A DNA stretch of 6,360 bases from Clostridia bacterium (GTDB lineage Bacteria > Bacillota > Clostridia > Oscillospirales > Oscillospiraceae): positions 1 through 6,360 of the forward strand of contig QKDF01000018.1 in the NCBI GenBank assembly GCA_003245395.1. The letters run 5' to 3'. Positions 1-5,580 of this stretch are shown here, in pieces. The position numbers and the translations under genes were made by a program. The notes under the pieces are model-generated. The model had not been told where the DNA came from. It was given only the letters and a program-made list of their open reading frames with translations, and ran no database searches. Within the stretch, counting starts at the first letter, position 1. Each line of letters opens with the position of its first letter.

Positions 1-1
1 G

Positions 2-775
2 GGCTCGGTATTCAAGACGGTTACGGCCGCCGCCGCCTTGGAGCAGATCCCGGATCTGACGTCACAAACCTGGACCTGCGCGGGTTCCGTCCAGATCGGC
101 GGAGAGACGATTACCTGTTCTGCCGCCCATGGGACGGAGACGTTCGAGCAGGCCATGGCCAACTCCTGCAATGTGGTATTCGCGCAGATTGCCGACGAAC
201 TGGGCGCTGATACACTGAAAGCGTATACGGAGAAGGCGGGGTTGACCAGCAGCTACTCTGTCAGCGGCCTGCCCACGGCAAAAGGAACCTTCGACTTTGA
301 CGGTATCACCGATACACAGCTGGGCTGGGCCGGCGTGGGGCAGTACCATGACGCGGTGAATCCCTGCGCCCTGATGGTATATATGGGGGCCATCGCCTCC
401 GGAGGACAGGCGGCGGAGCCGCGGCTCATCCTGAAAACAGTGGATGCGTTGGGACTGCCCGCCTCGCTGAACCTCCGGCATAAAACGGGAGTGCTGATCA
501 ACTCGGATACTGCTTCGGCCCTGGCTGATCTGATGGCCAATAACGTCAAAGAGACCTACGGCACCGAGCGGTTTCCCAACATGGACCTGTGCGCCAAATC
601 CGGCACCGCCGAGGTAGGGGGAGGCAAAAAGCCCAATGCCTGGTTTACCGGCTTTCTGCGTAATGAGGACGCGCCCTATGCCTTTGTGGTGATGGTGGAA
701 AACGGCGGCGGCGGCGCCTCCGTGGCTGGCACTGTGGCCGGAAAAGTACTGGATGTAATCGTCAACGGATATTAA
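2..775 (+). CDS. Class B penicillin-binding protein, C-terminal transpeptidase domain (5' partial)
   Basis: This is the D,D-transpeptidase domain of a penicillin-binding protein, which cross-links peptidoglycan stem peptides outside the membrane. The open frame runs in from the left edge (frame from base 2), leaving 257 visible residues. All three penicillin-binding motifs are present in order: SxxK as SVFK at bases 5-16 (catalytic serine, within GSVFKTVTAAAAL), SxN as SCN at 164-172, and KSGT at 596-607 followed by AE. The spacing (about 53 and 145 residues) fits the FtsI/PbpA-type class B domain. The N-terminal anchor and dimerisation domain lie outside the window. There is no PASTA tail: the protein ends soon after the transpeptidase fold. 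A 96-residue membrane protein follows 13 bases downstream, so the two are probably one operon. I cannot tell from the fragment whether it serves division, elongation or sporulation. A TTG at base 38 opens a shorter frame but lies inside the domain and is not a start. Confidence 0.93.
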   Translation, partial: GSVFKTVTAAAALEQIPDLTSQTWTCAGSVQIGGETITCSAAHGTETFEQAMANSCNVVFAQIADELGADTLKAYTEKAGLTSSYSVSGLPTAKGTFDFDGITDTQLGWAGVGQYHDAVNPCALMVYMGAIASGGQAAEPRLILKTVDALGLPASLNLRHKTGVLINSDTASALADLMANNVKETYGTERFPNMDLCAKSGTAEVGGGKKPNAWFTGFLRNEDAPYAFVVMVENGGGGASVAGTVAGKVLDVIVNGY

Positions 776-788
776 GGGAGGACGGCAA

Positions 789-1079
789 ATGAACCAAGAA
801 AAGACGAAAAAGAAACGGATTGACGTGGGGAGCACCATCTCCGCCGTTGGCCTGGTGTTCTGCTTTGCGAGCCAGGCGGCCGGGGTGCCTTCGATGGTGA
901 TTGCCGTTGGAACGGCGCTGGCCTTTCTCGTCGGAGTATGGACGCTGATGACCATGCTGGCATACCGCAGGGAAAACGGAGAGGATATGTCCGGCAACCG
1001 ACTTTTGGGTCAGGCGGCGCTCTTGCTCCTGCTGGCAGGCGGCGTGGCTTCCGCAGTGCGGCTGGTACTGCTTGGATAA
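789..1079 (+). CDS. Small membrane protein, three predicted helices, unknown function
   Basis: This 96-residue hydrophobic protein is not one I recognise. It has a lysine-rich N-terminus (residues 4-10, probably cytoplasmic), then likely membrane helices at about residues 14-30, 34-57 and 73-95. A short charged loop (YRRENGED, about 59-66) joins the last two. The C-terminus is the end of helix 3, with no soluble domain. The ATG is well supported by GGGAGGA at bases 776-782, six bases upstream, and the gap to the penicillin-binding protein's stop is only 13 bases. It is therefore very likely co-transcribed with that gene, and a role at the cell envelope is possible but not shown. It is followed directly by a terminator-like hairpin. 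Codon use and base composition match the neighbours, and the hydrophobic pattern argues for a real gene. Confidence 0.75.
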   Translation: MNQEKTKKKRIDVGSTISAVGLVFCFASQAAGVPSMVIAVGTALAFLVGVWTLMTMLAYRRENGEDMSGNRLLGQAALLLLLAGGVASAVRLVLLG

Positions 1080-1090
1080 TGGCAAAAGGA

Positions 1091-1125
1091 AACGGCTCGG
1101 CTCCGCGATGCGGAACCGGGCCGTT
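1091..1125. terminator. Hairpin between convergent genes, probable intrinsic terminator
   Basis: The arms AACGGC (1091-1096) and GCCGTT (1120-1125) continue inward through a T-G wobble, CGG/CCG, one C-A mismatch, a T-A pair and CCGC/GCGG, closing on a GAT loop. On the minus strand the stem is followed by TCCTTTTGCC, a short T run. On the plus strand the tail (CTTGATGATATTG) is only weakly T-rich. It lies in the 60-base gap between two convergent genes, where a shared terminator is expected. It is probably stronger for the minus-strand decarboxylase gene. Confidence 0.65.
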
Positions 1126-1139
1126 CTTGATGATATTGT

Positions 1140-2396
1140 TTACCAGACCACGGTGGAGAAGTAATCGTCCGGCGTCTCGGCGCGGCGGATCAGATCCACA
1201 GAACCGTCCTCACGCAGCAGCAGTTCTGCCGAGCGCAGCTTGCCATTGTAGTTATAGCCCATGGAAAAGCCGTGGGCGCCGGTGTCGTGGATCACCAGCA
1301 GATCTCCTGCGTCAATCTTGGGCAGCATCCGATCCACGGCGAATTTATCGTTGTTTTCACACAGGCTGCCGGCCACATCATACTTGTGATCACAGGGGGC
1401 GTCCTCCTTACCCATCACGGTGATGTGATGATAGGAACCGTACATGGCGGGACGCATCAGGTTGCAGGCGCAGGCGTCCACACCGATATACTCCTTATAA
1501 ATGTGCTTTTCGTGGACAGCCGTGGTGACAAGATGGCCGTAAGGAGCCAGCATGAACCGGCCCAGCTCCGTGCACAGAGCCACATCTCCCATACCGGCGG
1601 GCACCAGGATTTCCTCGTAGGCCTGCCGCACACCTTCACCGATCACGGCGATGTCGTTTTCCGGCTGGTCGGGCAGATAGGGGATGCCTATGCCACCGGA
1701 GAGGTTGATGAAAGTGATATGACAGCCGGTTTCCTCCTTGAGCTCCACTGCCAGCTGAAACAGAATGCGGGCCAAGGAGGGATAATACGAATTGGACAGG
1801 GTGTTGGAGGCCAGAAAGGCGTGAATGCCAAACTCTTTGGCACCTTTTTCCCGCAGCATTTGATAGGCTTGGGCGATCTGGGCCCGGGTCATGCCGTACT
1901 TGGCATCACCGGGGTTGTCCATTACCTGAAAGCCCTCTCGCGTTTCTCCAAGGGTGAAAACGCCGCCGGGATTATACCGGCAGGAGATCTTTTCGGGAAT
2001 ATGGCCAATGGTCTGCTCCAGAAATTCCACATGGGTGATGTCGTCCAGGTTGATCACCGCGCCCAGCTTGTCCGCCAGCACGAACTCCTCCGCAGGCGTG
2101 TTGTTGGAAGAGAACATGATGTCCTCACCCCGGATACCGCAGCGGTCGGCCGTCATCAGTTCCGTCAGGGAGGAGCAGTCGCATCCGCAGCCCTCTTCTT
2201 TGAGAATCTTCAAAATGGCCGGAGTGGGGGTGGCCTTCACGGCAAAATACTCCCGATAGCCAGGATTCCATGAGAATGCTGCCTTCAGGCGGGGGGCATT
2301 TTCCCGGATTCCCTTTTCATCGTAAATATGGAATGGAGTGGGATACCGGGACACAATGTCCTGCAGCTGCTGCTGCGTCACAAACGGTCTTTTCAT
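1140..2396 (-). CDS. lysA: Diaminopimelate decarboxylase-family protein (group IV PLP decarboxylase)
   Basis: This 418-residue protein belongs to the alanine-racemase-fold PLP decarboxylases. The best fit is diaminopimelate decarboxylase, which converts meso-diaminopimelate to L-lysine and CO2 in the cytoplasm. Visible family marks: the PLP lysine in FAVKA (Lys54), the glycine-rich phosphate loop SGGIG (233-237), ELGR (277-280, usually EPGR), RPAMY (315-319, the substrate-binding Arg and Tyr of DAP decarboxylases), and Cys346-Glu347, the cysteine donated across the dimer. It departs from the family where GAY is expected: here it is GAHGFSM (His375). CES is CEN, and HxHxGS is HAFLASN. The length is normal for the family. 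I chose the ATG at 2396 because GAGG (2406-2409) lies nine bases upstream and a strong promoter sits further up. The frame continues 39 codons to 2513, but that stretch contains the promoter. It is monocistronic here. Substrate assignment is less sure than fold and family. Confidence 0.88.
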   Translation of the reverse strand: MKRPFVTQQQLQDIVSRYPTPFHIYDEKGIRENAPRLKAAFSWNPGYREYFAVKATPTPAILKILKEEGCGCDCSSLTELMTADRCGIRGEDIMFSSNNTPAEEFVLADKLGAVINLDDITHVEFLEQTIGHIPEKISCRYNPGGVFTLGETREGFQVMDNPGDAKYGMTRAQIAQAYQMLREKGAKEFGIHAFLASNTLSNSYYPSLARILFQLAVELKEETGCHITFINLSGGIGIPYLPDQPENDIAVIGEGVRQAYEEILVPAGMGDVALCTELGRFMLAPYGHLVTTAVHEKHIYKEYIGVDACACNLMRPAMYGSYHHITVMGKEDAPCDHKYDVAGSLCENNDKFAVDRMLPKIDAGDLLVIHDTGAHGFSMGYNYNGKLRSAELLLREDGSVDLIRRAETPDDYFSTVVW

Positions 2397-2431
2397 GGGG
2401 CTAAACCTCGCAATACAATCAGATGATAGAT

Positions 2432-2461
2432 ATTCTACGTCGAAAAGAGCAGAACTGTCAA
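2432..2461 (-). promoter_or_regulatory. Sigma-A-type promoter of the decarboxylase gene
   Basis: Read on the minus strand, TTGACA (2461-2456, a perfect -35) is followed by an 18-base spacer and TAGAAT (2437-2432, 5 of 6 to the -10 consensus). Upstream of the -35 is an A/T-rich tract (about 2462-2495) that could act as an UP element. Transcription would begin near base 2425, leaving a leader of about 28 bases before the ATG at 2396. That leaves no room for a lysine riboswitch. The promoter also rules out the 39-codon upstream extension as coding. Confidence 0.8.
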
Positions 2462-2564
2462 GAAAATCGAAAAAAATATAGAGAATACAAAAAATGCTGG
2501 GGGAACAGTTCAACCGGCACCGTCATTTTGCTGCACGATGGTTATTCTATGAAAAAAACAACCG

Positions 2565-2593
2565 TTGCTTTTTAAGCGGAAGCCGTCTAAAAT
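2565..2593 (+). promoter_or_regulatory. Candidate promoter of the yedF operon
   Basis: TTGCTT (2565-2570) is followed by a 17-base spacer and TAAAAT (2588-2593, 5 of 6 to the -10 consensus). The -35 matches only in TTG. Transcription would start near 2600, about 38 bases before the yedF ATG. It lies in the 241-base divergent gap (2397-2637) and is the best plus-strand candidate I found there. I see no obvious operator or structured leader in the rest of the gap. Confidence 0.4.
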
Positions 2594-2637
2594 GAAAGCA
2601 GAGATTAGCGGCCGCAGTGTCGAAAGGAGTAAAAGTG

Positions 2638-3261
2638 ATGAAGCAAGTGACTGTAAATGCCGTGGGCGATCAGTGCCCCGTTCCTGTGGTAAAGGCAACC
2701 AGGGCCCTTCAGGAGATGCGTGAGCCTGGTACATTGGAGGTCCTGGTGGATAACGAGATTGCCGTGCAGAATCTCCAGCGGATGGCTTCGGGACATCATC
2801 TGAGTGCCTCATCTGAGCGGCGGGGGGAAAAACTTTGGGCCGTGACGATGGAGGTTGCCGCGCCGGTGAGCCCGATTGAGCTGAATCCGGAGGACTATAC
2901 CTGCGAGGTACCTGCCTCTGACGGAAGCGGGCTGGTGGTGGCTGTGGATTCCCAGACGATGGGGCGCGGAAGCGACGACCTGGGCCGTACGCTGATGAAG
3001 GGGTTCCTGTTTGCTGTAGGCCAATTACCTGTTCTGCCCAAAACCATCCTTTTTTATAACGGGGGCGCACATCTGACCTGCAAGGGATCAGATTCTTTGG
3101 ATGACCTGAAGGCCATGGCGGAAAAGGGCGTGGAGATCCGCACCTGCGGAACCTGTCTGAATTTTTACGGACTGACGGAGCAGTTGGAAGTGGGCTCCGT
3201 TACAAATATGTATGATATTGTGGAGACGCTGGCGAAGGCGGGCAAGGTGATCAAGCCGTGA
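2638..3261 (+). CDS. yedF: YedF-type sulfurtransferase-like protein (TusA domain + DsrE-like domain)
   Basis: This 207-residue, two-domain cytoplasmic protein is of the kind annotated as selenium-metabolism protein YedF. Residues 1-73 form a TusA-like domain, with the sulfur- or selenium-accepting cysteine in the CPVP motif (Cys13-Pro16) at the start of the first helix. Residues about 97-207 are a DsrE/DsrF-like domain. It carries the family pattern VAVDSQTMGRG near its start, LFYNGGAHLTCKGS (Cys148) and TCGTCLNFYGL (Cys170, Cys173). TusA proteins relay persulfide sulfur from cysteine desulfurases. The YedF fusion is known mostly from genomes with selenium-use genes, so a selenium-relay role is inferred. 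The ATG at 2638 has AAAGGAG (2623-2629) eight bases upstream; GTG codons at 2617 and 2635 are less likely starts. It heads a four-gene operon: the next gene overlaps its stop by four bases, and that gene is a cysteine-desulfurase-like enzyme, a natural donor. Confidence 0.9.
   Translation: MKQVTVNAVGDQCPVPVVKATRALQEMREPGTLEVLVDNEIAVQNLQRMASGHHLSASSERRGEKLWAVTMEVAAPVSPIELNPEDYTCEVPASDGSGLVVAVDSQTMGRGSDDLGRTLMKGFLFAVGQLPVLPKTILFYNGGAHLTCKGSDSLDDLKAMAEKGVEIRTCGTCLNFYGLTEQLEVGSVTNMYDIVETLAKAGKVIKP
3246..3252 (+). promoter_or_regulatory. Ribosome binding site inside the end of yedF
   Basis: GGTGATC matches the extended anti-Shine-Dalgarno complement (the right half of AAGGAGGTGATC). It lies five bases before the GTG at 3258. 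It supports that overlapping GTG as the true start of the aminotransferase and suggests coupled translation. Confidence 0.55.
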
Positions 3262-4397
3262 TCTATCTGGACAATGCCGCCACTACCCGCACGAAACCGC
3301 CCTGCGTAGCCCGGGCGGTGACGGAGGCCATGAGCGATTTCGGAAACAGCGGGCGGGGGACACATGATGATGCGCTGACCGCCGCCCGGGTGATTTATCA
3401 GACCCGGGAGCAGGTTGCGGCGCTGGTGGGCTGTCCACGGCCCGACCATGTGTGTTTTACCGCCAATTCCACCGAGGCGCTGAACATCGCTATAGCGGGA
3501 CTGTTCGGGCCCGGCGACCATGTGATCTCCACGGATCTGGAGCACAACTCTGTTCTGCGCCCGCTGTACCGTTTGCGGGCGCAGGGCGGCGAGGTCGGCT
3601 TCCTGCCTGCCGACAGCCGGGGGCGCATTGATCTGGACGACTTGGAAAAAGTCATCCGCCCAAACACCCGGGGCGTGATATGTACGCATGCGTCCAATGT
3701 GACGGGAGATGCGGTGGATATTACCCGGGTAAGCGCGTTTGCCCATGCCCATGGGTTGATCCTGGTGGTGGATGCCTCTCAGTCGGCGGGACTGCTGCCG
3801 CTGGATATGGTGAAACAGCACATCGACGTGGTGTGCTTTACCGGGCATAAGGGCCTGTACGGCCCGCAGGGAACGGGTGGACTGTGCATCCGGGAAGGAC
3901 TGGAGATCCGCCCCTGGAAAGTGGGTGGCTCCGGCGTGCACAGCTATCTGGAGACGCAGCCCCCGGAGTACCCCACCCGCCTGGAGGCCGGTACGCTCAA
4001 CGGGCATGGGCTGGCGGGGCTGTCTGCGGCGCTGGACTGGCTGGAGCAGACGGGAGTGGAAGCCGTGCGGGAGCATGACCTGGCTCTGGCCCGGCAGTTT
4101 TACGAACAGGTGCGGCTGCTTCCCGGCGTGACAGTTTACGGAGACTGGGACGGGACACCCCGTGTACCGGTGGTATCGCTGAATCTGTCCAACTGGGACA
4201 GCGGAGAGGTTTCCGACGATTTGGCAGAGCGGTTCGGGATTGCCACCCGCCCAGGTGCGCACTGTGCGCCACGGATGCACCGAGCCTTGGGTACGGAGGC
4301 GCAGGGCACCGTGCGGTTTTCGTGGGCGTGGTTCAATACGAAAGCGGAGACAGGCGCCGCTGCACGGGCTGTGGCGGAATTGGCACGGGAGCGGTAG
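3258..4397 (+). CDS. Class V aminotransferase, cysteine desulfurase family (EF2568 type)
   Basis: This 379-residue PLP enzyme would remove sulfur (or selenium) from cysteine (or selenocysteine), leaving a persulfide or selenide on its own cysteine plus alanine. It starts YLDNAATT, typical of NifS/SufS relatives. EHNS (95-98) holds the PLP-stacking histidine and VDASQS (171-176) the PLP-nitrogen aspartate. TGHKGLYGPQG (195-205) holds the Schiff-base Lys198, and RPGAHCAP (331-338) the catalytic Cys336 in a short SufS-like loop. The dedicated subfamily is annotated as cysteine desulfurase family protein after Enterococcus faecalis EF2568, a gene beside selD in that organism. The GTG start overlaps the yedF stop as GTGA (3258-3261) and has a GGTGATC binding site just upstream, so translation is probably coupled. 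Neighbours on both sides are sulfur/selenium-relay proteins. No iron-sulfur scaffold gene (iscU, sufU or sufBC) is nearby, which argues against a housekeeping IscS/SufS role. Sulfur versus selenium preference cannot be read from sequence. Confidence 0.9.
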   Translation: MIYLDNAATTRTKPPCVARAVTEAMSDFGNSGRGTHDDALTAARVIYQTREQVAALVGCPRPDHVCFTANSTEALNIAIAGLFGPGDHVISTDLEHNSVLRPLYRLRAQGGEVGFLPADSRGRIDLDDLEKVIRPNTRGVICTHASNVTGDAVDITRVSAFAHAHGLILVVDASQSAGLLPLDMVKQHIDVVCFTGHKGLYGPQGTGGLCIREGLEIRPWKVGGSGVHSYLETQPPEYPTRLEAGTLNGHGLAGLSAALDWLEQTGVEAVREHDLALARQFYEQVRLLPGVTVYGDWDGTPRVPVVSLNLSNWDSGEVSDDLAERFGIATRPGAHCAPRMHRALGTEAQGTVRFSWAWFNTKAETGAAARAVAELARER

Positions 4398-4398
4398 G

Positions 4399-4635
4399 AT
4401 GGAAGAAAAGAAGCTGATTGTGACCTTTGGCACCACCGCAGGCGCCATGGCCATGGAAAAGGCCTGCCGGGAAGAGGGGGTGCCGGGGCGTTTGATCCCT
4501 GTCCCCAGAAGCATTACCGCGGGATGCGGAATGTGTTGGATGGCGCCGCCGGAGGCGCGTCCTGCGGTGGAGGAACTGATGATCCGCCGCAGGCTTCAGA
4601 CAGAGGGTCTTTATGAGCTTTTGCTGCGGAGGTGA
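4399..4635 (+). CDS. Putative Se/S carrier-like protein (DUF3343 family)
   Basis: This 78-residue cytoplasmic protein matches the DUF3343 family, named putative Se/S carrier-like. It shows the family layout: an N-terminal strand (KKLIVTFGTTAGAMAMEKA), GVPGRLIPVPRSITAGCGM (27-45), then a charged C-terminal helix. The conserved GCGMC (Cys43, Cys46) is the obvious carrier site, in a loop after the PVPR strand. The ATG at 4399 comes one base after the aminotransferase stop (TAG, 4395-4397), as expected for a coupled operon gene. Longer in-frame readings to 4240 would overlap the upstream gene heavily and are not needed. Placed next to a cysteine-desulfurase-like enzyme and YedF, it probably accepts or chaperones the mobilised sulfur or selenium. 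That is inference from family name, cysteines and context, since no member has a well-settled biochemical role that I know of. Confidence 0.87.
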   Translation: MEEKKLIVTFGTTAGAMAMEKACREEGVPGRLIPVPRSITAGCGMCWMAPPEARPAVEELMIRRRLQTEGLYELLLRR

Positions 4636-4640
4636 AACGG

Positions 4641-4814
4641 ATGGCAACAAACTGCGAGGAGTGCGTCTATTACAACTATGACGAGGAGACGGACTCCTAT
4701 TTCTGCGATGTGGATTTGGACGAAGACGAGATGGAGCGATTCCTCCGGGGCGGAACGCAGAGCTGCCCCTTCTATCATAGGGGAGATGACTATCAAACGG
4801 CGCGTCATCAATAA
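4641..4814 (+). CDS. Acidic four-cysteine microprotein (DUF6472-like)
   Basis: This 57-residue protein has four cysteines spaced as a likely metal site: CEEC (5-8), Cys22 and Cys42 (CPFY). Between them is a very acidic stretch (DVDLDEDEMERF, 23-34), and YNYDEETD (11-18) precedes Cys22. The pattern resembles the small clostridial family DUF6472 as I remember it, which has no known function. A zinc ribbon or rubredoxin-like knuckle is possible. The ATG at 4641 is preceded by GGAGG (4628-4632) at eight bases. A GTG at 4632 would fall inside that site, so I rejected it. Only five bases separate it from the carrier-like gene, and a perfect terminator starts at its stop codon, so it is the last gene of the yedF operon. 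Whether it takes part in sulfur/selenium relay or is merely co-transcribed is open. Confidence 0.85.
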   Translation: MATNCEECVYYNYDEETDSYFCDVDLDEDEMERFLRGGTQSCPFYHRGDDYQTARHQ

Positions 4815-4852
4815 AAATGCGGCGCACGGAAAAATCCGTGCGCCGCATTTTT
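4813..4852. terminator. Perfect 18-bp bidirectional intrinsic terminator
   Basis: Bases 4813-4830 pair without mismatch with 4835-4852 around an AAAA loop. The GC-rich core is flanked by A5 on the left and T5 on the right, so each strand reads as a stem followed by a U run. It overlaps the last bases of the stop codons of both convergent genes (TAA at 4812-4814 plus; TAA at 4853-4851 minus), so it ends both transcripts. Confidence 0.95.
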
Positions 4853-5450
4853 ATTCATCCAGCAGGTGCATCACCGATACTTCATAGGCCGTGCGCTGCA
4901 CGGGTCCCTGTTCGGTGAGTTTTGTGTACATCCGGCTTTGAAACCGGCCTTCAATTGCCAAAGTGGTGCCTACTTCCCGATGGCTGATCGTCTGTGCCAG
5001 CTGCCCCCAGGCGATCACCGGCAGATAGTCGGCACGTCCGTATCGCCGCCCTACCGCCAGCATTACGTCGCAGATACTGCGGCCCAGCGGGGTGCGCCGC
5101 AGCGTGGGCGGTTTACACAGTGCGCCCCTCAGAATAACCCGGTTGACCGGCTCTCCGGCCCAAGGCTCTATGGTCAGGGCATAAACGGTCAACACCAGAC
5201 GGCTGCCCTCTCCGCTTTTGTTGTTGAAGGAACGCAGCTGCCCCAGAATACGGACACACTTTCCTGCGCACAGGCAATCCACCATAGGCGTGGTGACCAG
5301 AATGGGCAGCGTGTCCGCCTGCCCGGAGAGACGAAGGACCTGAAGCTGGAAGCCATAAAACTGGCAGTCGTGGTTTTCGTGGGAAAAGGCCGGCGCGGAA
5401 CATACCGTGCCGCACAGTTCCACCTCGTTGCGGCTTTGTTCATTTGCCAT
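4851..5450 (-). CDS. Single-stranded DNA-binding protein with two tandem OB-folds
   Basis: This 199-residue protein is built from two SSB-like OB-folds in one chain. The second (about 103-199) is close to a classic SSB: NRVILRGALCKPPTLRRTPLGRS, then DVMLAVGRRYGRADYLPVIAWGQLA, GTTLAIEGRFQSRMY and the closing strand TAYEVSV. The first (about 8-95) keeps the outline (NEVELCGTV, VRILGQLRSF near 66-75, RLVLTVYALTIEP) but is more diverged and cysteine-rich (Cys13, 17, 29, 59, 61, 65). It lacks the acidic C-terminal tip (DDDIPF type) that canonical SSB uses to recruit partners, ending LLDE instead. Similar two-domain proteins occur in Clostridia beside a separate main SSB; their role is not well defined. 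I chose the ATG at 5450 because AGAGG (5463-5459) lies eight bases upstream; a GTG at 5459 would abut that site. It shares the terminator with the yedF operon and diverges from the hydrolase gene. No convincing promoter was seen for it. Confidence 0.9.
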   Translation of the reverse strand: MANEQSRNEVELCGTVCSAPAFSHENHDCQFYGFQLQVLRLSGQADTLPILVTTPMVDCLCAGKCVRILGQLRSFNNKSGEGSRLVLTVYALTIEPWAGEPVNRVILRGALCKPPTLRRTPLGRSICDVMLAVGRRYGRADYLPVIAWGQLAQTISHREVGTTLAIEGRFQSRMYTKLTEQGPVQRTAYEVSVMHLLDE

Positions 5451-5484
5451 GCTGTACACCTCTGACTGTATAAGATGGTACAGC
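5451..5484 (-). repeat. Inverted repeat enclosing the ribosome binding site of the tandem SSB gene
   Basis: GCTGTAC (5451-5457) and GTACAGC (5478-5484) are perfect 7-base inverted arms separated by 20 bases. In the minus-strand transcript the 3' arm abuts the ATG at 5450, and the loop holds the AGAGG binding site (5463-5459). A shorter competing pairing, CTGTA (5466-5470) with TACAG (5479-5483), uses part of the same arm. It could be a translational control hairpin or a protein operator, or chance. Confidence 0.45.
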
Positions 5485-5513
5485 CTATGAACGGCCCGTC
5501 CCGGATAGACCTC

Positions 5514-5542
5514 TTTTCAAACGGAAAAAATGCGTGTATACT
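5514..5542 (+). promoter_or_regulatory. Candidate sigma-A promoter of the Mbeg1-like gene
   Basis: TTTTCA (5514-5519, 4 of 6 to the -35) is followed by a 17-base spacer containing an A6 run and TATACT (5537-5542, 5 of 6 to the -10). Transcription would start near 5549, about 32 bases before the ATG at 5581, leaving room for the AAGGGG binding site at 5567-5572. Confidence 0.6.
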
Positions 5543-5580
5543 GTGCTCAATCTGAAACAGAGCCTGAAGGGGTGGTTCTA

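Noticed and set aside
62..997. 311-residue open frame on the minus strand
   Set aside because: It lies antisense to the penicillin-binding protein and the small membrane protein, both with clear motifs and binding sites. Its translation has no domain I recognise and is typical of a GC-rich shadow frame.
1272..2273. 333-residue open frame on the plus strand
   Set aside because: It is antisense to the decarboxylase gene, whose PLP and substrate motifs are unmistakable. The frame lacks a good binding site and a recognisable fold.
2397..2513. 39-codon N-terminal extension of the decarboxylase frame
   Set aside because: The stretch contains a TTGACA-N18-TAGAAT promoter reading into the gene, is A/T-rich, and has no binding site before 2513. 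The ATG at 2396 has GAGG at nine bases.
3165..4514. 449-residue open frame on the minus strand
   Set aside because: It is antisense to the aminotransferase and crosses the ends of the yedF and carrier genes. It is rich in Arg, Pro, Gly and Gln, as expected for the complement of GC-rich coding DNA.
2638..4814. Selenocysteine codon or SECIS element in the selenium-associated genes
   Set aside because: All four frames read through without an in-frame TGA before their natural stops, so there is no sign of a selenoprotein here.
4866..5465. 199-residue open frame on the plus strand
   Set aside because: It is antisense to the tandem SSB gene, which has two recognisable OB-folds and a proper start.
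5451..5580. Promoter for the tandem SSB gene on the minus strand
   Set aside because: TATACA-like hexamers occur (for example at 5472-5467), but they lie too close to the ribosome binding site or lack any -35-like hexamer at 16-18 bases, so I did not call one.
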